Of a DNA stretch of 42,342 nt, positions 24,331 to 33,511 are shown piece by piece; positions within the stretch are counted from its first letter, which is position 1; each line of letters starts with the position of its first letter. The notes under the pieces are model-generated. The model worked only from the letters and a program-made list of their open reading frames with translations. It did no database searches and had not been told where the DNA came from. The stretch comes from Anaerolineaceae bacterium. Lineage in GTDB: Bacteria; Chloroflexota; Anaerolineae; Aggregatilineales; Phototrophicaceae. The position numbers were made by a program, and so were the translations under genes. The DNA is taken from the NCBI GenBank assembly GCA_007693385.1, contig REDR01000059.1, positions 1 to 42,342 of the forward strand, written 5' to 3'.

Positions 24331-25488
24331 TTAATCTATGGCGACATCGTACACGACACGGCCTTTGACGATGGTCTGCGTCACGTTCAGCGCATCATCC
24401 AACAACACCAGATCGGCGCGTTTGCCGGTGGCGATGCTTCCGGTGATGTCGTCCACGCCGATGACGCGGGCGGGCGTCCGGCTGAAGCACGGCCATAACT
24501 GCGCGAAGTCGCAGGCGGTGAAGCGGGCGACGTTCTGCACGGCGGCGCTCATGGTCAACGTGCTACCGGCCAGCGTGCCATCATCCAGATAAGCCGAGCC
24601 ATCGCGCACGGTGACGCGCCGCCCGTCCTGCTGATAGATTGTCCCCTCCGCCAGTCCCGCGCCGCGCACCGCGTCGGTAATCATGATGAGGCCGTCCGCG
24701 CCCTTCACGCGCCACAGCAGATCAACGATGGCCGGATGCAGATGCACGCCGTCGGCGATCACCTCACAGCGCAGTTGTGACAACAGGAGCGCCGCGCCTA
24801 CCGTGCCCGGCTCGCGGTGATGCAGGCCGCGCATCGCGTTGAATGTGTGCGTGGTACTGTCCACGCCCCGCGCTACCGCTTCTTGCATCTGTGTGAATGT
24901 GGCGTCGGTGTGTCCGGCGGAGACGCTGATGCCCCGTTTGGCACAATCGGCGGCCAGCGCTTGATTGGCTTCAAATTCCGGCGCGATGGTCACGCGGCGG
25001 ATGACGCCAGTCGCCCGCCATGCGTCGAACTCCGCACGGTCAGCGCGGCGGATGTAGCCGTCCGGCTGAGCGCCCGACTTGTTCTCGTTGATGTACGGCC
25101 CTTCGACGTGTGCGCCCAGCAAATCCGCGCCATTGAGCGCGGCGGGATCGGCCATCACATCAGCAACCGTTTGCAGGGCGTTCAAGATCGCGGTATCCGC
25201 CGCCGTCCACGTCGTCGCCAGAAAGCCGGTCACGCCATGCCGCGCATAAAAAGCCGACAGCCCGCGCAACGCTTCCGGCGTCGCGTCCATCGCTTCGTGA
25301 CCGCCGCCGCCGTGTACGTGAATGTCGATGAAGCCCGGCGCTAATGTGCGCCCGCCCGCGTCGATACGCGGCGAGTCGTCGGGGGGTGGGGTATCGCTCA
25401 CCGCGTCGATCTGCTCCCCGTCGATGCGAAGCCAGCCGCGCTCGATGACGCCATCTTCGGCCAGTATGCGGGCATTGTAAATCAGCAT
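24331..25488 (-). CDS. nagA: N-acetylglucosamine-6-phosphate deacetylase
   Basis: A cytosolic amidohydrolase of 385 residues that converts GlcNAc-6-phosphate to glucosamine-6-phosphate and acetate, in amino-sugar and cell-wall recycling. Metal and active-site residues are visible: H57-V-H59 in I-D-I-H-V-H-G-G-G, E129 in H-V-E-G-P, H193 in S-A-G-H-T-D-A, H214 in T-H-T-F-N-A-M, and catalytic D272 in M-I-T-D-A. An AGGGAG sits 8 nt before the ATG. No nagB or GlcNAc transporter is adjacent. A terminator hairpin separates it from the upstream pckG gene, so it probably has its own promoter. Confidence 0.95.
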   Translation of the reverse strand: MLIYNARILAEDGVIERGWLRIDGEQIDAVSDTPPPDDSPRIDAGGRTLAPGFIDIHVHGGGGHEAMDATPEALRGLSAFYARHGVTGFLATTWTAADTAILNALQTVADVMADPAALNGADLLGAHVEGPYINENKSGAQPDGYIRRADRAEFDAWRATGVIRRVTIAPEFEANQALAADCAKRGISVSAGHTDATFTQMQEAVARGVDSTTHTFNAMRGLHHREPGTVGAALLLSQLRCEVIADGVHLHPAIVDLLWRVKGADGLIMITDAVRGAGLAEGTIYQQDGRRVTVRDGSAYLDDGTLAGSTLTMSAAVQNVARFTACDFAQLWPCFSRTPARVIGVDDITGSIATGKRADLVLLDDALNVTQTIVKGRVVYDVAID

Positions 25489-25531
25489 GATGATCGCTCC
25501 CTGTGTAAGGAAATACGCATAATAGCAAAAA

Positions 25532-25553
25532 GGGAGTGCCCGCAGGCACTCCC
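25532..25553 (-). terminator. Intrinsic terminator of the PEP carboxykinase gene
   Basis: A perfect 9-bp stem (GGGAGTGCC/GGCACTCCC) with a tetraloop is followed on the minus strand by TTTTTGC. It lies 40 nt beyond the stop codon. Confidence 0.88.
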
Positions 25554-25592
25554 CGTTAATGTACTGCTTTTGATCGTATCGCGCTAGGCGTT

Positions 25593-27464
25593 TTAGCTGT
25601 TGTAGCCGCCCACGCCTACGTCCCAGTGTTCACCGGTACGCCACAGGTTGCTCAGCAGTAGCTCGCGCATGGCGAGGAACTCATTCGGCAGGCGGTCATA
25701 CAGTTTGATGAACAGTTCTTCGTGCGACAGAATTTCTTGTAGCCACAGGTCGCGGTCAACCGCCATCAATTCCTGGAATTGCTCTTCGCTGAAGTCCAGA
25801 CCAGTCCAGTCGAGGTCTTCGTAGCGCGGCATGTAGCCCAATGGTGATTCCACTGCGGAGCGTTGCCCGTTGGCACGTTCCACAACCCACTTCAGCACGC
25901 GCATGTTATCCGCGAAGCCCGGCCAGATGAACTTGCCGTTTTCGTCCTTGCGGAACCAGTTCACGTTGAAGATACGCGGCGGATCGTTGATCTGACGCCC
26001 GACGTTCAACCAGTGGTTGAAGTAGCTCGCCATGTGATAACCGATGAACGGGAGCATGGCTAGCGGATCGCGGCGCACCTTGCCGATGTTGCCGAAGGCG
26101 GCGGCGGTCATTTCCGAACCCATTGTCGCGCCAGCGTATACGCCGAACGTCCAGTTAAACGGCTGGTAGACTAACGGCACAACCGTGCTACGACGCCCAC
26201 CGAACATGATCGCTTTGATCGGCACGCCGTCCGGATTTTCCCACTCGGGGTCAATGGCCGGGTTCAATGAAGCGTGAACGGTGAAGCGGGCGTTAGGATG
26301 CGCGGCTGGTTTGTCGCTGTCCGGCGTCCATTCGTTGCCGTGCCAGTCGATAGCCTTTGCGGGCGGGTCGCTCATGCCTTCCCACCACACATCGCCTTCC
26401 GGCGTCAGTGCTACGTTGGTGAAGATGGTGTCGCGCTGGATGGATTTCATCGCGTTGGGGTTCGTCTCGTAGGACGTACCCGGCGCGACGCCGAAGTAAC
26501 CGGCTTCGGGGTTGATGGCGTATAGACGACCATCCGGGCCCGGCTTAATCCATGCGATGTCGTCGCCGATGGTGGTAACTTTCCAGTCACCCATCGCTTC
26601 CGGCGGGATCAACATAGCGAAGTTGGTCTTGCCACACGCGCTCGGGAAGGCCGCCGCCACGTAGGTCTTTTGACCTTCGGGGCTTTCCACGCCCAGAATG
26701 AGCATGTGTTCAGCCAGCCAGCCCTCGTCGCGTCCGATAACGGAAGCGATACGCAACGCGAGGCACTTCTTACCCAGCAGGGCGTTACCACCGTAGCCGC
26801 TACCATACGACCAGATCGAGCGCTCTTCCGGGAAGTGAACGATGTATTTCACGTCCGGGTTGCACGGCCACGGGATGTCTTCCTGACCCGGCTCTAGCGG
26901 CATACCGACGGTGTGGATACATGGCACGAAGTCGCCATTTTCACCCAGTACGTCGTATACTTCTTTGGTCATGCGCGTCATCAGACGCATGTTGACCACC
27001 ACATACGCGGAGTCGGTGATTTCGATACCGGCGTAGCTGATGTGCGAACCGAGCGGCCCCATCGAGAAGGGGATGACGTACATCGTACGCCCGCGCATCG
27101 CGCCATCGAACAAGCCGTCGAGGGTGTCGTGCATTTCCTTCGGGTTCATCCAGTTATTGGTTGGCCCGGCGTCGTTTTTGTTCAAGCTACAAATATATGT
27201 CCGGTCTTCCACGCGAGCCACGTCGCTGGGGTCAGACCGCGCTAAGAAGCTATTCGGGCGCAATTCTGGATTTAAGCGGATGAACGTGCCGTTTTCAACT
27301 AGCTTATCGTTCAGCGCGTCGTATTCTTCTTCAGAACCCTCGCACCAATGAATCGCGGCGGGCTTACACAGGGCGACCATCTCGGCGACCCACGTCTTAA
27401 CCCGTTCGTGGCGCACGTATGTCGGGAACTGTAGTTCAGCGTTGTCTTTTAGTTCTTGATACAC
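25593..27464 (-). CDS. pckG: Phosphoenolpyruvate carboxykinase (GTP)
   Basis: A gluconeogenic enzyme that interconverts oxaloacetate + GTP with phosphoenolpyruvate + CO2 + GDP. The 623-residue product shows the GTP-type signatures, including the P-loop F-P-S-A-C277-G-K279-T-N-F with its reactive cysteine, [15 protein letters not shown], and F-G-G-R-R. The start is the GTG at 27464, because an AAGGAG (27472-27477) lies 7 nt before it. Longer in-frame starts would add an unrelated hydrophobic stretch. Length and motifs are normal. GTP-type enzymes are less common than ATP-type in bacteria, which fits Chloroflexota. Confidence 0.97.
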   Translation of the reverse strand: MYQELKDNAELQFPTYVRHERVKTWVAEMVALCKPAAIHWCEGSEEEYDALNDKLVENGTFIRLNPELRPNSFLARSDPSDVARVEDRTYICSLNKNDAGPTNNWMNPKEMHDTLDGLFDGAMRGRTMYVIPFSMGPLGSHISYAGIEITDSAYVVVNMRLMTRMTKEVYDVLGENGDFVPCIHTVGMPLEPGQEDIPWPCNPDVKYIVHFPEERSIWSYGSGYGGNALLGKKCLALRIASVIGRDEGWLAEHMLILGVESPEGQKTYVAAAFPSACGKTNFAMLIPPEAMGDWKVTTIGDDIAWIKPGPDGRLYAINPEAGYFGVAPGTSYETNPNAMKSIQRDTIFTNVALTPEGDVWWEGMSDPPAKAIDWHGNEWTPDSDKPAAHPNARFTVHASLNPAIDPEWENPDGVPIKAIMFGGRRSTVVPLVYQPFNWTFGVYAGATMGSEMTAAAFGNIGKVRRDPLAMLPFIGYHMASYFNHWLNVGRQINDPPRIFNVNWFRKDENGKFIWPGFADNMRVLKWVVERANGQRSAVESPLGYMPRYEDLDWTGLDFSEEQFQELMAVDRDLWLQEILSHEELFIKLYDRLPNEFLAMRELLLSNLWRTGEHWDVGVGGYNS

Positions 27465-27510
27465 TGTTGAACTCCTTTTTGCGTCAAAGCAATATGAACG
27501 AACTACTACG

Positions 27511-27516
27511 ATTATA
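27511..27516 (-). promoter_or_regulatory. Candidate -10 box for the PEP carboxykinase gene
   Basis: A perfect TATAAT on the minus strand lies 47 bp before the GTG start. No good -35 box is seen 16-18 bp upstream, so it may need an activator. Confidence 0.35.
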
Positions 27517-27726
27517 AAGAATGAATCCAGTTTGTGACGATTACAGATGTCAGTAAAATCCTGAAAAGAAGTCATATTGTACTTTTTTTCACAATCTGTC
27601 TAGTGCGTCTGGACACACCCCAACATTCTGGCACAGCAACCTATCCGGCGCAAATCATCCCGCCCGACTGTACCCTGTCTGTGCCCCTATTTTCCGGATT
27701 TGTGCAATGTAACCACCTGCAAGGGG

Positions 27727-27756
27727 TTGCAAATCATATATCATCTGCGTTACACT
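27727..27756 (+). promoter_or_regulatory. Candidate promoter of the LacI-family regulator gene
   Basis: TTGCAA (27727-27732) and TACACT (27751-27756) are 18 bp apart, predicting a start near 27763 and a leader of about 100 nt. The palindrome at 27769-27786 lies just after that start, where a repressor would block transcription. Confidence 0.45.
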
Positions 27757-27768
27757 GTAGACAGCGCG

Positions 27769-27786
27769 TAGTTAAGCGGTTAACTA
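27769..27786. promoter_or_regulatory. Palindromic operator candidate for the LacI-family regulator
   Basis: TAGTTAA-GCGG-TTAACTA has perfect 7-bp arms and a 4-bp centre. Its size and symmetry fit LacI-family operators, and its place just beyond the predicted transcription start suggests autorepression. I found no second clear copy in front of the sugar ABC genes. Confidence 0.5.
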
Positions 27787-27861
27787 TCGTCGAAAAAATA
27801 GCTGTTTTCGTGTTTAGATGTATGTGACGTTTTTTGCTAAATAATTTTAGAAGATCAAAAA

Positions 27862-28869
27862 ATGCCTACTTTACAGGATGTCGCCCGTCACGCGGGTGTA
27901 TCGACGGCGACTGTCTCAAAGGTCTTATCGAATACCCCATACTTCACCGAAGAGACGCGGCAGAAGGTCATGGACGCGGTGACGGTACTCGGCTACCGGC
28001 CTAACTTGCTGGCACGGGCGCTTTCGTCTGGCCGCACCCACACCATCGCCGTCGCCTTTCCGTATGTGTACGACGCCATCTTCAAAGACCCGCTCGTGAT
28101 GCAAATTCTCGAAGGCATTGAGGCGGTTTGTACGCAAAACGACTATAACATCCTGTTGAGTACCCCACATCTAACCGCCGACGGCCCCGACGATCAACAC
28201 CAGCGCATGATCCAGAGCGGCTTCATCGACGGCCTGATCGCCATCGACAATATACGGCTATCTTCCGTGACCGAGTACGCGCAACAGAACAACGTGCCCG
28301 CCGTCACGCTCGGCTACCATCCCGGAACGCACCACGTCTACAGCGATGATCTATCCGGCGCACAGGCGCTGATGTCGCATGTGCTGGGGCTGGGGCATCG
28401 CCGCATCGCGGTATTGACCATCGCGCCGGGCAACTTCGCCATTGAGGAGCGCGAGCGCGGTCTGCGTCTGGCGGCGGCGGCTTGCGGCGTGCATGATTAT
28501 CCGGTGGCGCTGGGCGATTTTTCCACCGAAAGCGGCTACCGTGTCGCCCGCGATCTACACGCCGCGCACCCTGACCTGACCGCCATCATCTGTTTGAATG
28601 ATCGCATGGCGATTGGCGCGATGCACTACTGCCGGCAGGCCGGTTTGCGCGTGCCGCAGGATATTTCCGTCGTCGGCTATGACAACATCGCTATGTCGAA
28701 CGTCATCAGCCCGACGCTGACCACCATCGACCAGAAGGCCGGTGAGATGGGCGAAACCGCCGCCCGCGTCATGGTCGATGTGCTGGCCGGATCAACTAAT
28801 TTGCCGTCATCCGTCGTGATCCAGCCGGAGCTGGTCGTCAGAGATTCATCTGGCGCACCGCCCGCTTGA
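27862..28869 (+). CDS. LacI-family transcriptional regulator of the carbohydrate locus
   Basis: A 335-residue DNA-binding regulator. The N-terminal helix-turn-helix and hinge are T-L-Q-D-V-A-R-H-A-G-V-S-T-A-T-V-S-K-V-L and L-A-R-A-L-S-S-G. The rest is a periplasmic-binding-protein-like effector domain with L-G-H-R-R-I-A-V-L and I-I-C-L-N-D-R-M-A-I-G-A. It directly precedes the sugar ABC and GH2 genes on the same strand, so it probably responds to the imported sugar or a product of the glycosidase. The effector cannot be read from the sequence. Confidence 0.94.
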   Translation: MPTLQDVARHAGVSTATVSKVLSNTPYFTEETRQKVMDAVTVLGYRPNLLARALSSGRTHTIAVAFPYVYDAIFKDPLVMQILEGIEAVCTQNDYNILLSTPHLTADGPDDQHQRMIQSGFIDGLIAIDNIRLSSVTEYAQQNNVPAVTLGYHPGTHHVYSDDLSGAQALMSHVLGLGHRRIAVLTIAPGNFAIEERERGLRLAAAACGVHDYPVALGDFSTESGYRVARDLHAAHPDLTAIICLNDRMAIGAMHYCRQAGLRVPQDISVVGYDNIAMSNVISPTLTTIDQKAGEMGETAARVMVDVLAGSTNLPSSVVIQPELVVRDSSGAPPA

Positions 28870-28994
28870 TCGCGGCGTTTTGATGAAAGTGCCCGATAGT
28901 TGTTTAGGGAGGTAACGGATATAAATAGAAATCAAACTGTCCGTATTCTTGAAAATGATCGTATATTGAACCATTTAGCAGGAGAAAGTTTAAG

Positions 28995-30278
28995 ATGACT
29001 AAACGCTCTATACTCATTATGATGATCGTCGCTATGCTGGCGATGTTCGCTGTGCCGATGACTATCGCGCAGGACGACGAAGACGTGACGCTCCGTTGGC
29101 GTACCCGTCCCGACAATCAAGCTGAAATTGACGTATACACCGCCGCTAGCGAGCAGATCGACGCCGAATGGGATGGCGTGACACTGGTTTACGAGCCGGG
29201 CGGCACCGAGACTGAAGACTATCAAGTGGTGCTGGTCACCGAGCTAGAAGCGGGCACCGCCCCTGACGTGTTCTGGATCCCGGGCGCCGACATCGCCACC
29301 TTTGCCGAAACCGGCCTGATCCTCAACCTGAACGATCTGGCGATGGCCGATGAGGACTTCGACGCCAGCGACTTCTACGAGGGGCCGATGGGCTTCCTGA
29401 CCACCCCCGTCGATGAAGATGTGCCGGATGTGCTGTGGGGCTTGCCGCGTGACGTTTCCGCCTTCGGTCTGTACTACAACAAAGACCTGTTCGACGAAGC
29501 CGGTCTGGATCACCCCGAAGCCGACTGGACTTGGGATGAATTCGCCACTGCCGCCGAAGAAATCGCCGATCTGGGCGCTGAGATTTACGGCTTTGGCATG
29601 AGCGCGTGGTGGGGGCCGTTCGGCTACTTCATCAACGCGGCGGGTTCCAGCTTCTTCACCGAAGACTTCAGCGCCTGCGGTCTGAACAACGACGCGACGG
29701 TTGAGGGCTTGAGCTTCGCGGCTGATCTATACCAGAGCGGTATCGCCTTCCCGTATGCCAGCGACCCCGAAGGCCCGTTCATCGCCGGTCAAATCGGCAT
29801 GTTCATGAATGGCCGTTGGGCGACCCCCAACGTCATCGCCAATGCTGGCTTCAACTGGGACGTGGCGACTCTGCCCATCGGCCCCAGTGGTGAGGCGACC
29901 AACTGGCTGTTCTGGGGCGCGTATGTGGTGAACGCCAACACCGCGCATCCGGAAGAAGCATGGGAACTGGTCACCCGTCTGACCGACGAAGTGATTCAGG
30001 GTCAAATCGCCGATCTGGGCGCTAACATCCCCAGCCGCCAGACCGATGAGGCTATCGAGCTGTTCCTCGCCACCTTGCCGGATGCTGGCATCAACAATCA
30101 GGCTTTCGTTGATGGCGCGGCTGTCGGCGTGACCGAAGCACCGCTGTTCACCGGCAACTGGCCGCTGATCCGCGACACCTACAGCGACGGCGTGGCGGCG
30201 GTTCTTAACGGCGAACTGAGCGCCGAAGACTTCGCCAGCACCATCTGCGACGATGTGGCCGGTCAGTTCTTCGACTAA
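28995..30278 (+). CDS. Sugar ABC transporter substrate-binding protein (SBP family 1)
   Basis: An exported carbohydrate-binding protein of 427 residues. A signal peptide ends near M-T-I-A-Q-D. The mature protein has the family 1 pattern: A-G-T-A-P-D-V-F-W-I-P-G, L-N-L-N-D-L, a conserved L-Y-Y-N-K-D-L-F-D-E-A-G-L with W-T-W-D-E-F, and I-G-M-F-M-N-G-R-W-A. An AGGAG lies about 11 nt before the ATG. It heads a four-gene set with two permeases and a GH2 enzyme. A GC-rich hairpin after the stop probably keeps its expression above that of the permeases. It has an acidic composition. Confidence 0.94.
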   Translation: MTKRSILIMMIVAMLAMFAVPMTIAQDDEDVTLRWRTRPDNQAEIDVYTAASEQIDAEWDGVTLVYEPGGTETEDYQVVLVTELEAGTAPDVFWIPGADIATFAETGLILNLNDLAMADEDFDASDFYEGPMGFLTTPVDEDVPDVLWGLPRDVSAFGLYYNKDLFDEAGLDHPEADWTWDEFATAAEEIADLGAEIYGFGMSAWWGPFGYFINAAGSSFFTEDFSACGLNNDATVEGLSFAADLYQSGIAFPYASDPEGPFIAGQIGMFMNGRWATPNVIANAGFNWDVATLPIGPSGEATNWLFWGAYVVNANTAHPEEAWELVTRLTDEVIQGQIADLGANIPSRQTDEAIELFLATLPDAGINNQAFVDGAAVGVTEAPLFTGNWPLIRDTYSDGVAAVLNGELSAEDFASTICDDVAGQFFD

Positions 30279-30301
30279 ATAACGCGAACGACTAGAACGG
30301 G

Positions 30302-30337
30302 CGGGGGCGCGGCGCCAGAGACGGCTCTGCGCCCCCG
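30302..30337 (+). terminator. GC-rich hairpin between sugar-binding protein and first permease
   Basis: CGGGGGCGC (30302-30310) pairs with GCGCCCCCG (30329-30337), with an inner AGAG/CTCT helix. It is followed by TTT only, so partial termination or mRNA protection is likelier than a full stop of the operon. Confidence 0.6.
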
Positions 30338-30389
30338 TTTAACTTGTGGCGCTACGCCCGAATGTGAACGATAAAGAGAGGCTACGAAA

Positions 30390-32204
30390 ATGGACGCCAC
30401 TTTAGACTATGCCCCACGAACAGCCGATAAAAATTGGCGCAATCAGTTTGAAAATCTGATTATCCCGCTCAGCATCCTGATTAATCAGGTTGTACTGGTC
30501 GTCACACTGTCCTTATCTATCAACATTTTAGACCTCGATGAACGCGGCGGATTGTTCGCGCTGATCGGTGGCATCACCGGCGTCGATGTCGGCAACTTCG
30601 GCAATCTGGGCGCGGCGGTGCAAAACTTCACCGGCTTATTGTTGCTCACGCCGGTGCTGATGTCGATTTACGGCTCGGTACGCCTTTATTTCCGCAAGCA
30701 GGACGGACGTTATTTTTCGCTCTTATTGCACTTCGCCAGCTTCGCGGTGTGCGTCGTCGTCTTACTGCAATTGTGGGGCGTATTCCTCAGCTTCGAGTCC
30801 GTCGTCGATGGCATCATGGAAATGCCGTGGGTGCTTCTCGGCATTCCGCTAGCCTACGTGCTTTTCTGGATCGCCGGTAAGTTCAGTCCGGTTAGCCAGC
30901 TACGCGCCGTATTAGAATATGTCGCGCTGGGTATGGCTGGCCTGACGTTCATCGGCTTCGTGATCTTCTCCGATCTGCTCAGTTCGACAACGCTGATTCG
31001 CCTCTCGCAAAATTTCGGCGTCTGGCTGGCGATTGCCGGTCTGCTGGCTTTCGGCATCATCGGCTTCGGCCTGTTACGCATGGGCGACGCCTTCGGCGAG
31101 ACGCCCGACCAGCGCGTGGCATGGCAGGGCTGGCTGATGCTATCGCCCAATATCATCGGCTTCACGCTATTCTTCGCCGGGCCGCTTCTGCTGTCGTTCT
31201 ATCTCAGCTTCACCGTGAGCCGCGTCGGGCAGACGCCGGTATTCACCGGCCTTGACAATTACCGCAACATCACCGCGCTCGAATTCGCGTGGTACGACCC
31301 GCAGGCGGCGGCACAACCGAATAAGCTCGCCTTCGCCTATGGCGGCCTGCAAGAGCAGTTCGTGTGGGTGGCGGATGAGTCGGTGCGGCGGTATCGCGTC
31401 AATACGGTGGGATACAATGTGCTGGCTAGGTGGGATATTCTGGATCGCACGCTGTACATCGGCGCTCGTGATCGGCAATTCTGGCGAAGTATGGGCAATA
31501 CCATCACCTTCTGTTTGATGCTGGTGCCATTGGCGACGATTCCAGCGGTGGGCATGTCGATCTTGCTCAATAGTAAGATGCCCGGCATGAAGTTCTTCCG
31601 CGCTGTGTATTTCTTACCCTCTGTCGCGGCGGTGGTCGGCACGGCCACCATCTGGCGATGGTTGTATCAGCCACAGGGATTTTATAACTATTTTCTGGCG
31701 GAAATAACCGGATTCTTCAATAGTGTACTGGGCACAAATTACGCCGATCCGCAGATATTATGGCTCAACGATCCGGGCGTAGTGCTATTCTCTATCGTCC
31801 TGCTGGCCGCGTGGCAGGTGGTCGGCTTCAACACGGTGCTATTTCTGGCCGGTTTGCAGGGCATCCCGCGCCCGCTTTATGAGGCGGCGACGGTGGACGG
31901 TGCCGGACGCTGGAAGCAGTTCTGGTACATCACACTGCCGATGCTCCGCCCGACGACGTTCTTCGTGCTGACTACCACCATCATCACCGGCTTACAGGTA
32001 TTCAATGAGCCGTATACGCTATTCCCCGCCCGCCCGATACCGGAAAACGCGGTCACGTCGGTTTACTACATCTGGATCACCGGCTTCACGCGGCTAGAGC
32101 TAGGCTTCGGCTATGCGTCGGCGGTGGCGTGGCTGTTGTTCGCGCTGATCTTTTTGGTCACGCTCGGTCAATTCCGCGTGCAGGGTTCGGGACAATACGA
32201 CTAA
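30390..32204 (+). CDS. Sugar ABC transporter permease (MalF type) with a large extra N-terminal membrane domain
   Basis: A 604-residue membrane subunit. The permease core begins near residue 240 (W-L-M-L-S-P-N-I-I-G-F-T-L-F-F-A-G-P) and has the EAA loop Y-E-A-A-T-V-D-G-A-G-R-W-K-Q-F-W-Y-I-T-L-P. Ordinary MalF-like sugar permeases are about 300 residues. Here some 230 extra residues with about six hydrophobic segments precede the core. A loop of about 85 residues between the first core helix and the main domain is also enlarged. The gene follows the binding protein and lies 12 nt before the second permease. No ATPase gene is in the operon, so a shared MsmX/MalK-like ATPase is likely. Confidence 0.92.
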   Translation: MDATLDYAPRTADKNWRNQFENLIIPLSILINQVVLVVTLSLSINILDLDERGGLFALIGGITGVDVGNFGNLGAAVQNFTGLLLLTPVLMSIYGSVRLYFRKQDGRYFSLLLHFASFAVCVVVLLQLWGVFLSFESVVDGIMEMPWVLLGIPLAYVLFWIAGKFSPVSQLRAVLEYVALGMAGLTFIGFVIFSDLLSSTTLIRLSQNFGVWLAIAGLLAFGIIGFGLLRMGDAFGETPDQRVAWQGWLMLSPNIIGFTLFFAGPLLLSFYLSFTVSRVGQTPVFTGLDNYRNITALEFAWYDPQAAAQPNKLAFAYGGLQEQFVWVADESVRRYRVNTVGYNVLARWDILDRTLYIGARDRQFWRSMGNTITFCLMLVPLATIPAVGMSILLNSKMPGMKFFRAVYFLPSVAAVVGTATIWRWLYQPQGFYNYFLAEITGFFNSVLGTNYADPQILWLNDPGVVLFSIVLLAAWQVVGFNTVLFLAGLQGIPRPLYEAATVDGAGRWKQFWYITLPMLRPTTFFVLTTTIITGLQVFNEPYTLFPARPIPENAVTSVYYIWITGFTRLELGFGYASAVAWLLFALIFLVTLGQFRVQGSGQYD

Positions 32205-32216
32205 GGAGCAGGCGAT

Positions 32217-33479
32217 ATGTACGAAAGTGAAATGACCCGCAAGCTGAAATTCTACGTCGTCCGTTTCCTGCTCTACGCCGCTTTGATCGGATTCGGGCTG
32301 ATTATGTTGTTCCCGTTCATCTACATGGTGGCGTCGTCGCTCAAGACATCCGACGACGTGACCAGCTACCCGCCGCGTATCCTGCCGCGCTCACCGGAGC
32401 GCACCGAGTTTGAAGGCGAGGATCGCGTGCTGTATCGCGTCGAAGTAGACGGCGAAGAGCGCCTGATGGTCGTCACCGATGAGCAAGCGCCGCGTCTCGG
32501 TTTCTTCGCCGAGCCGCAAGACCTCAACGCCGATGACCCGCGCTCGACGCCCATCGAACTCACGGTGGAATTCGACACAGGGATCGAGGACGGCACGCTG
32601 ATTGACCTTGAGCAGGAAGTCGTCGTCGAATCGCGCACCGGACGCGAACGCAGTTTTGATCTGTACGACGTGGAGATCGACGGCGAATTCCGCACGCTGG
32701 CCTTAGCGTTCCGCACGCGGGGCAATATCTTTGTAGACCCCGAAGACCCCACCGTGACGGCGGTTGGTAGCGTGCTACGCGCCCAGCGCGTCGAGTTCGT
32801 CGAGCTACAACTCGGCAACTATAACGCGGTGCTAGAGCTAGACATGGATCGGGCGCTAGTCAACACCACTTTCGTGACCATTCTCGTGGTCGCCGGACAG
32901 GTCATCACGTCGATCTTCGGCGGCTATGCCTTCTCGCGCATCCCGTTTCGCGGGCGCAACGCGCTGTTCTTGATGTATCTCGGCTCGTACATGGTGCCGT
33001 TCGTGGTGCTGATTATCCCGATGTATCGCCTGATGGTGGCTATCGGCTGGCAGGGGCGCATCGTCTCGCTGATTGTGCCATGGGTATTCACGGTATACGG
33101 CACGTTCTTGTTGCGGCAGTTCTTCATGTCCATCCCGCGTGAGATCGAAGAGGCCGCCTTGCTGGACGGCGCGGGGCGCTTCCGCATCCTGTGGGGTATC
33201 TTCGTCCCGTTGAGTAAACCGGCGTTGGCCGCGCTGACCATCTTCAGCTTTCTGTATGCGTGGAATAGCTTCCTGTGGCCGCTTATCATCATCGGTGAGG
33301 GCAACGTCGATAATCACGTCTTGACACTCTCGCTCATTCGCTTGAATAATGCGGCGGCTACCGAGCCGAATCTAGCGCTGACCGGCGCGGCTATCGCCAT
33401 CTTGCCGCCGATCTTCATCTTTATTCTGGCGCAGAAGTATTTCATCGAGGGAATCGCCACGTCTGGCCTCAAGGGGTGA
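32217..33479 (+). CDS. Sugar ABC transporter permease (MalG type) with an extracytoplasmic insertion containing a repeat
   Basis: A 420-residue membrane subunit; typical MalG-like permeases are about 280 residues. After the first helix (about 15-40), about 165 residues of soluble sequence are inserted before the second helix. The insertion contains two similar copies: L-Y-R-V-E-V-D-G-E-E-R-L-M with F-F-A-E-P-Q-D, and L-Y-D-V-E-I-D-G-E-F-R-T-L with I-F-V-D-P-E-D. The EAA loop is E-E-A-A-L-L-D-G-A-G-R-F-R-I-L-W-G. The insertion faces the binding-protein side and may help docking. It is followed by the GH2 gene 32 nt downstream. Confidence 0.92.
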   Translation: MYESEMTRKLKFYVVRFLLYAALIGFGLIMLFPFIYMVASSLKTSDDVTSYPPRILPRSPERTEFEGEDRVLYRVEVDGEERLMVVTDEQAPRLGFFAEPQDLNADDPRSTPIELTVEFDTGIEDGTLIDLEQEVVVESRTGRERSFDLYDVEIDGEFRTLALAFRTRGNIFVDPEDPTVTAVGSVLRAQRVEFVELQLGNYNAVLELDMDRALVNTTFVTILVVAGQVITSIFGGYAFSRIPFRGRNALFLMYLGSYMVPFVVLIIPMYRLMVAIGWQGRIVSLIVPWVFTVYGTFLLRQFFMSIPREIEEAALLDGAGRFRILWGIFVPLSKPALAALTIFSFLYAWNSFLWPLIIIGEGNVDNHVLTLSLIRLNNAAATEPNLALTGAAIAILPPIFIFILAQKYFIEGIATSGLKG

Positions 33480-33511
33480 GGCCGGATGGTCGGCTAACGG
33501 AGTGACAAACG

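Larger units (their letters stand above)
27465..27861. other. Intergenic region between divergent pckG and lacI-type genes
   Basis: This region of about 400 bp carries the pckG start region, then an AT-rich stretch with the promoter and palindromic operator candidate of the LacI-type gene. No convincing gene is present. The part between 27580 and 27720 has no recognisable structure. Confidence 0.6.

Noticed and set aside
27465-27575. N-terminal extension of PEP carboxykinase
   Set aside because: The extension is hydrophobic and unlike the family, while the GTG at 27464 has an ideal AAGGAG upstream.
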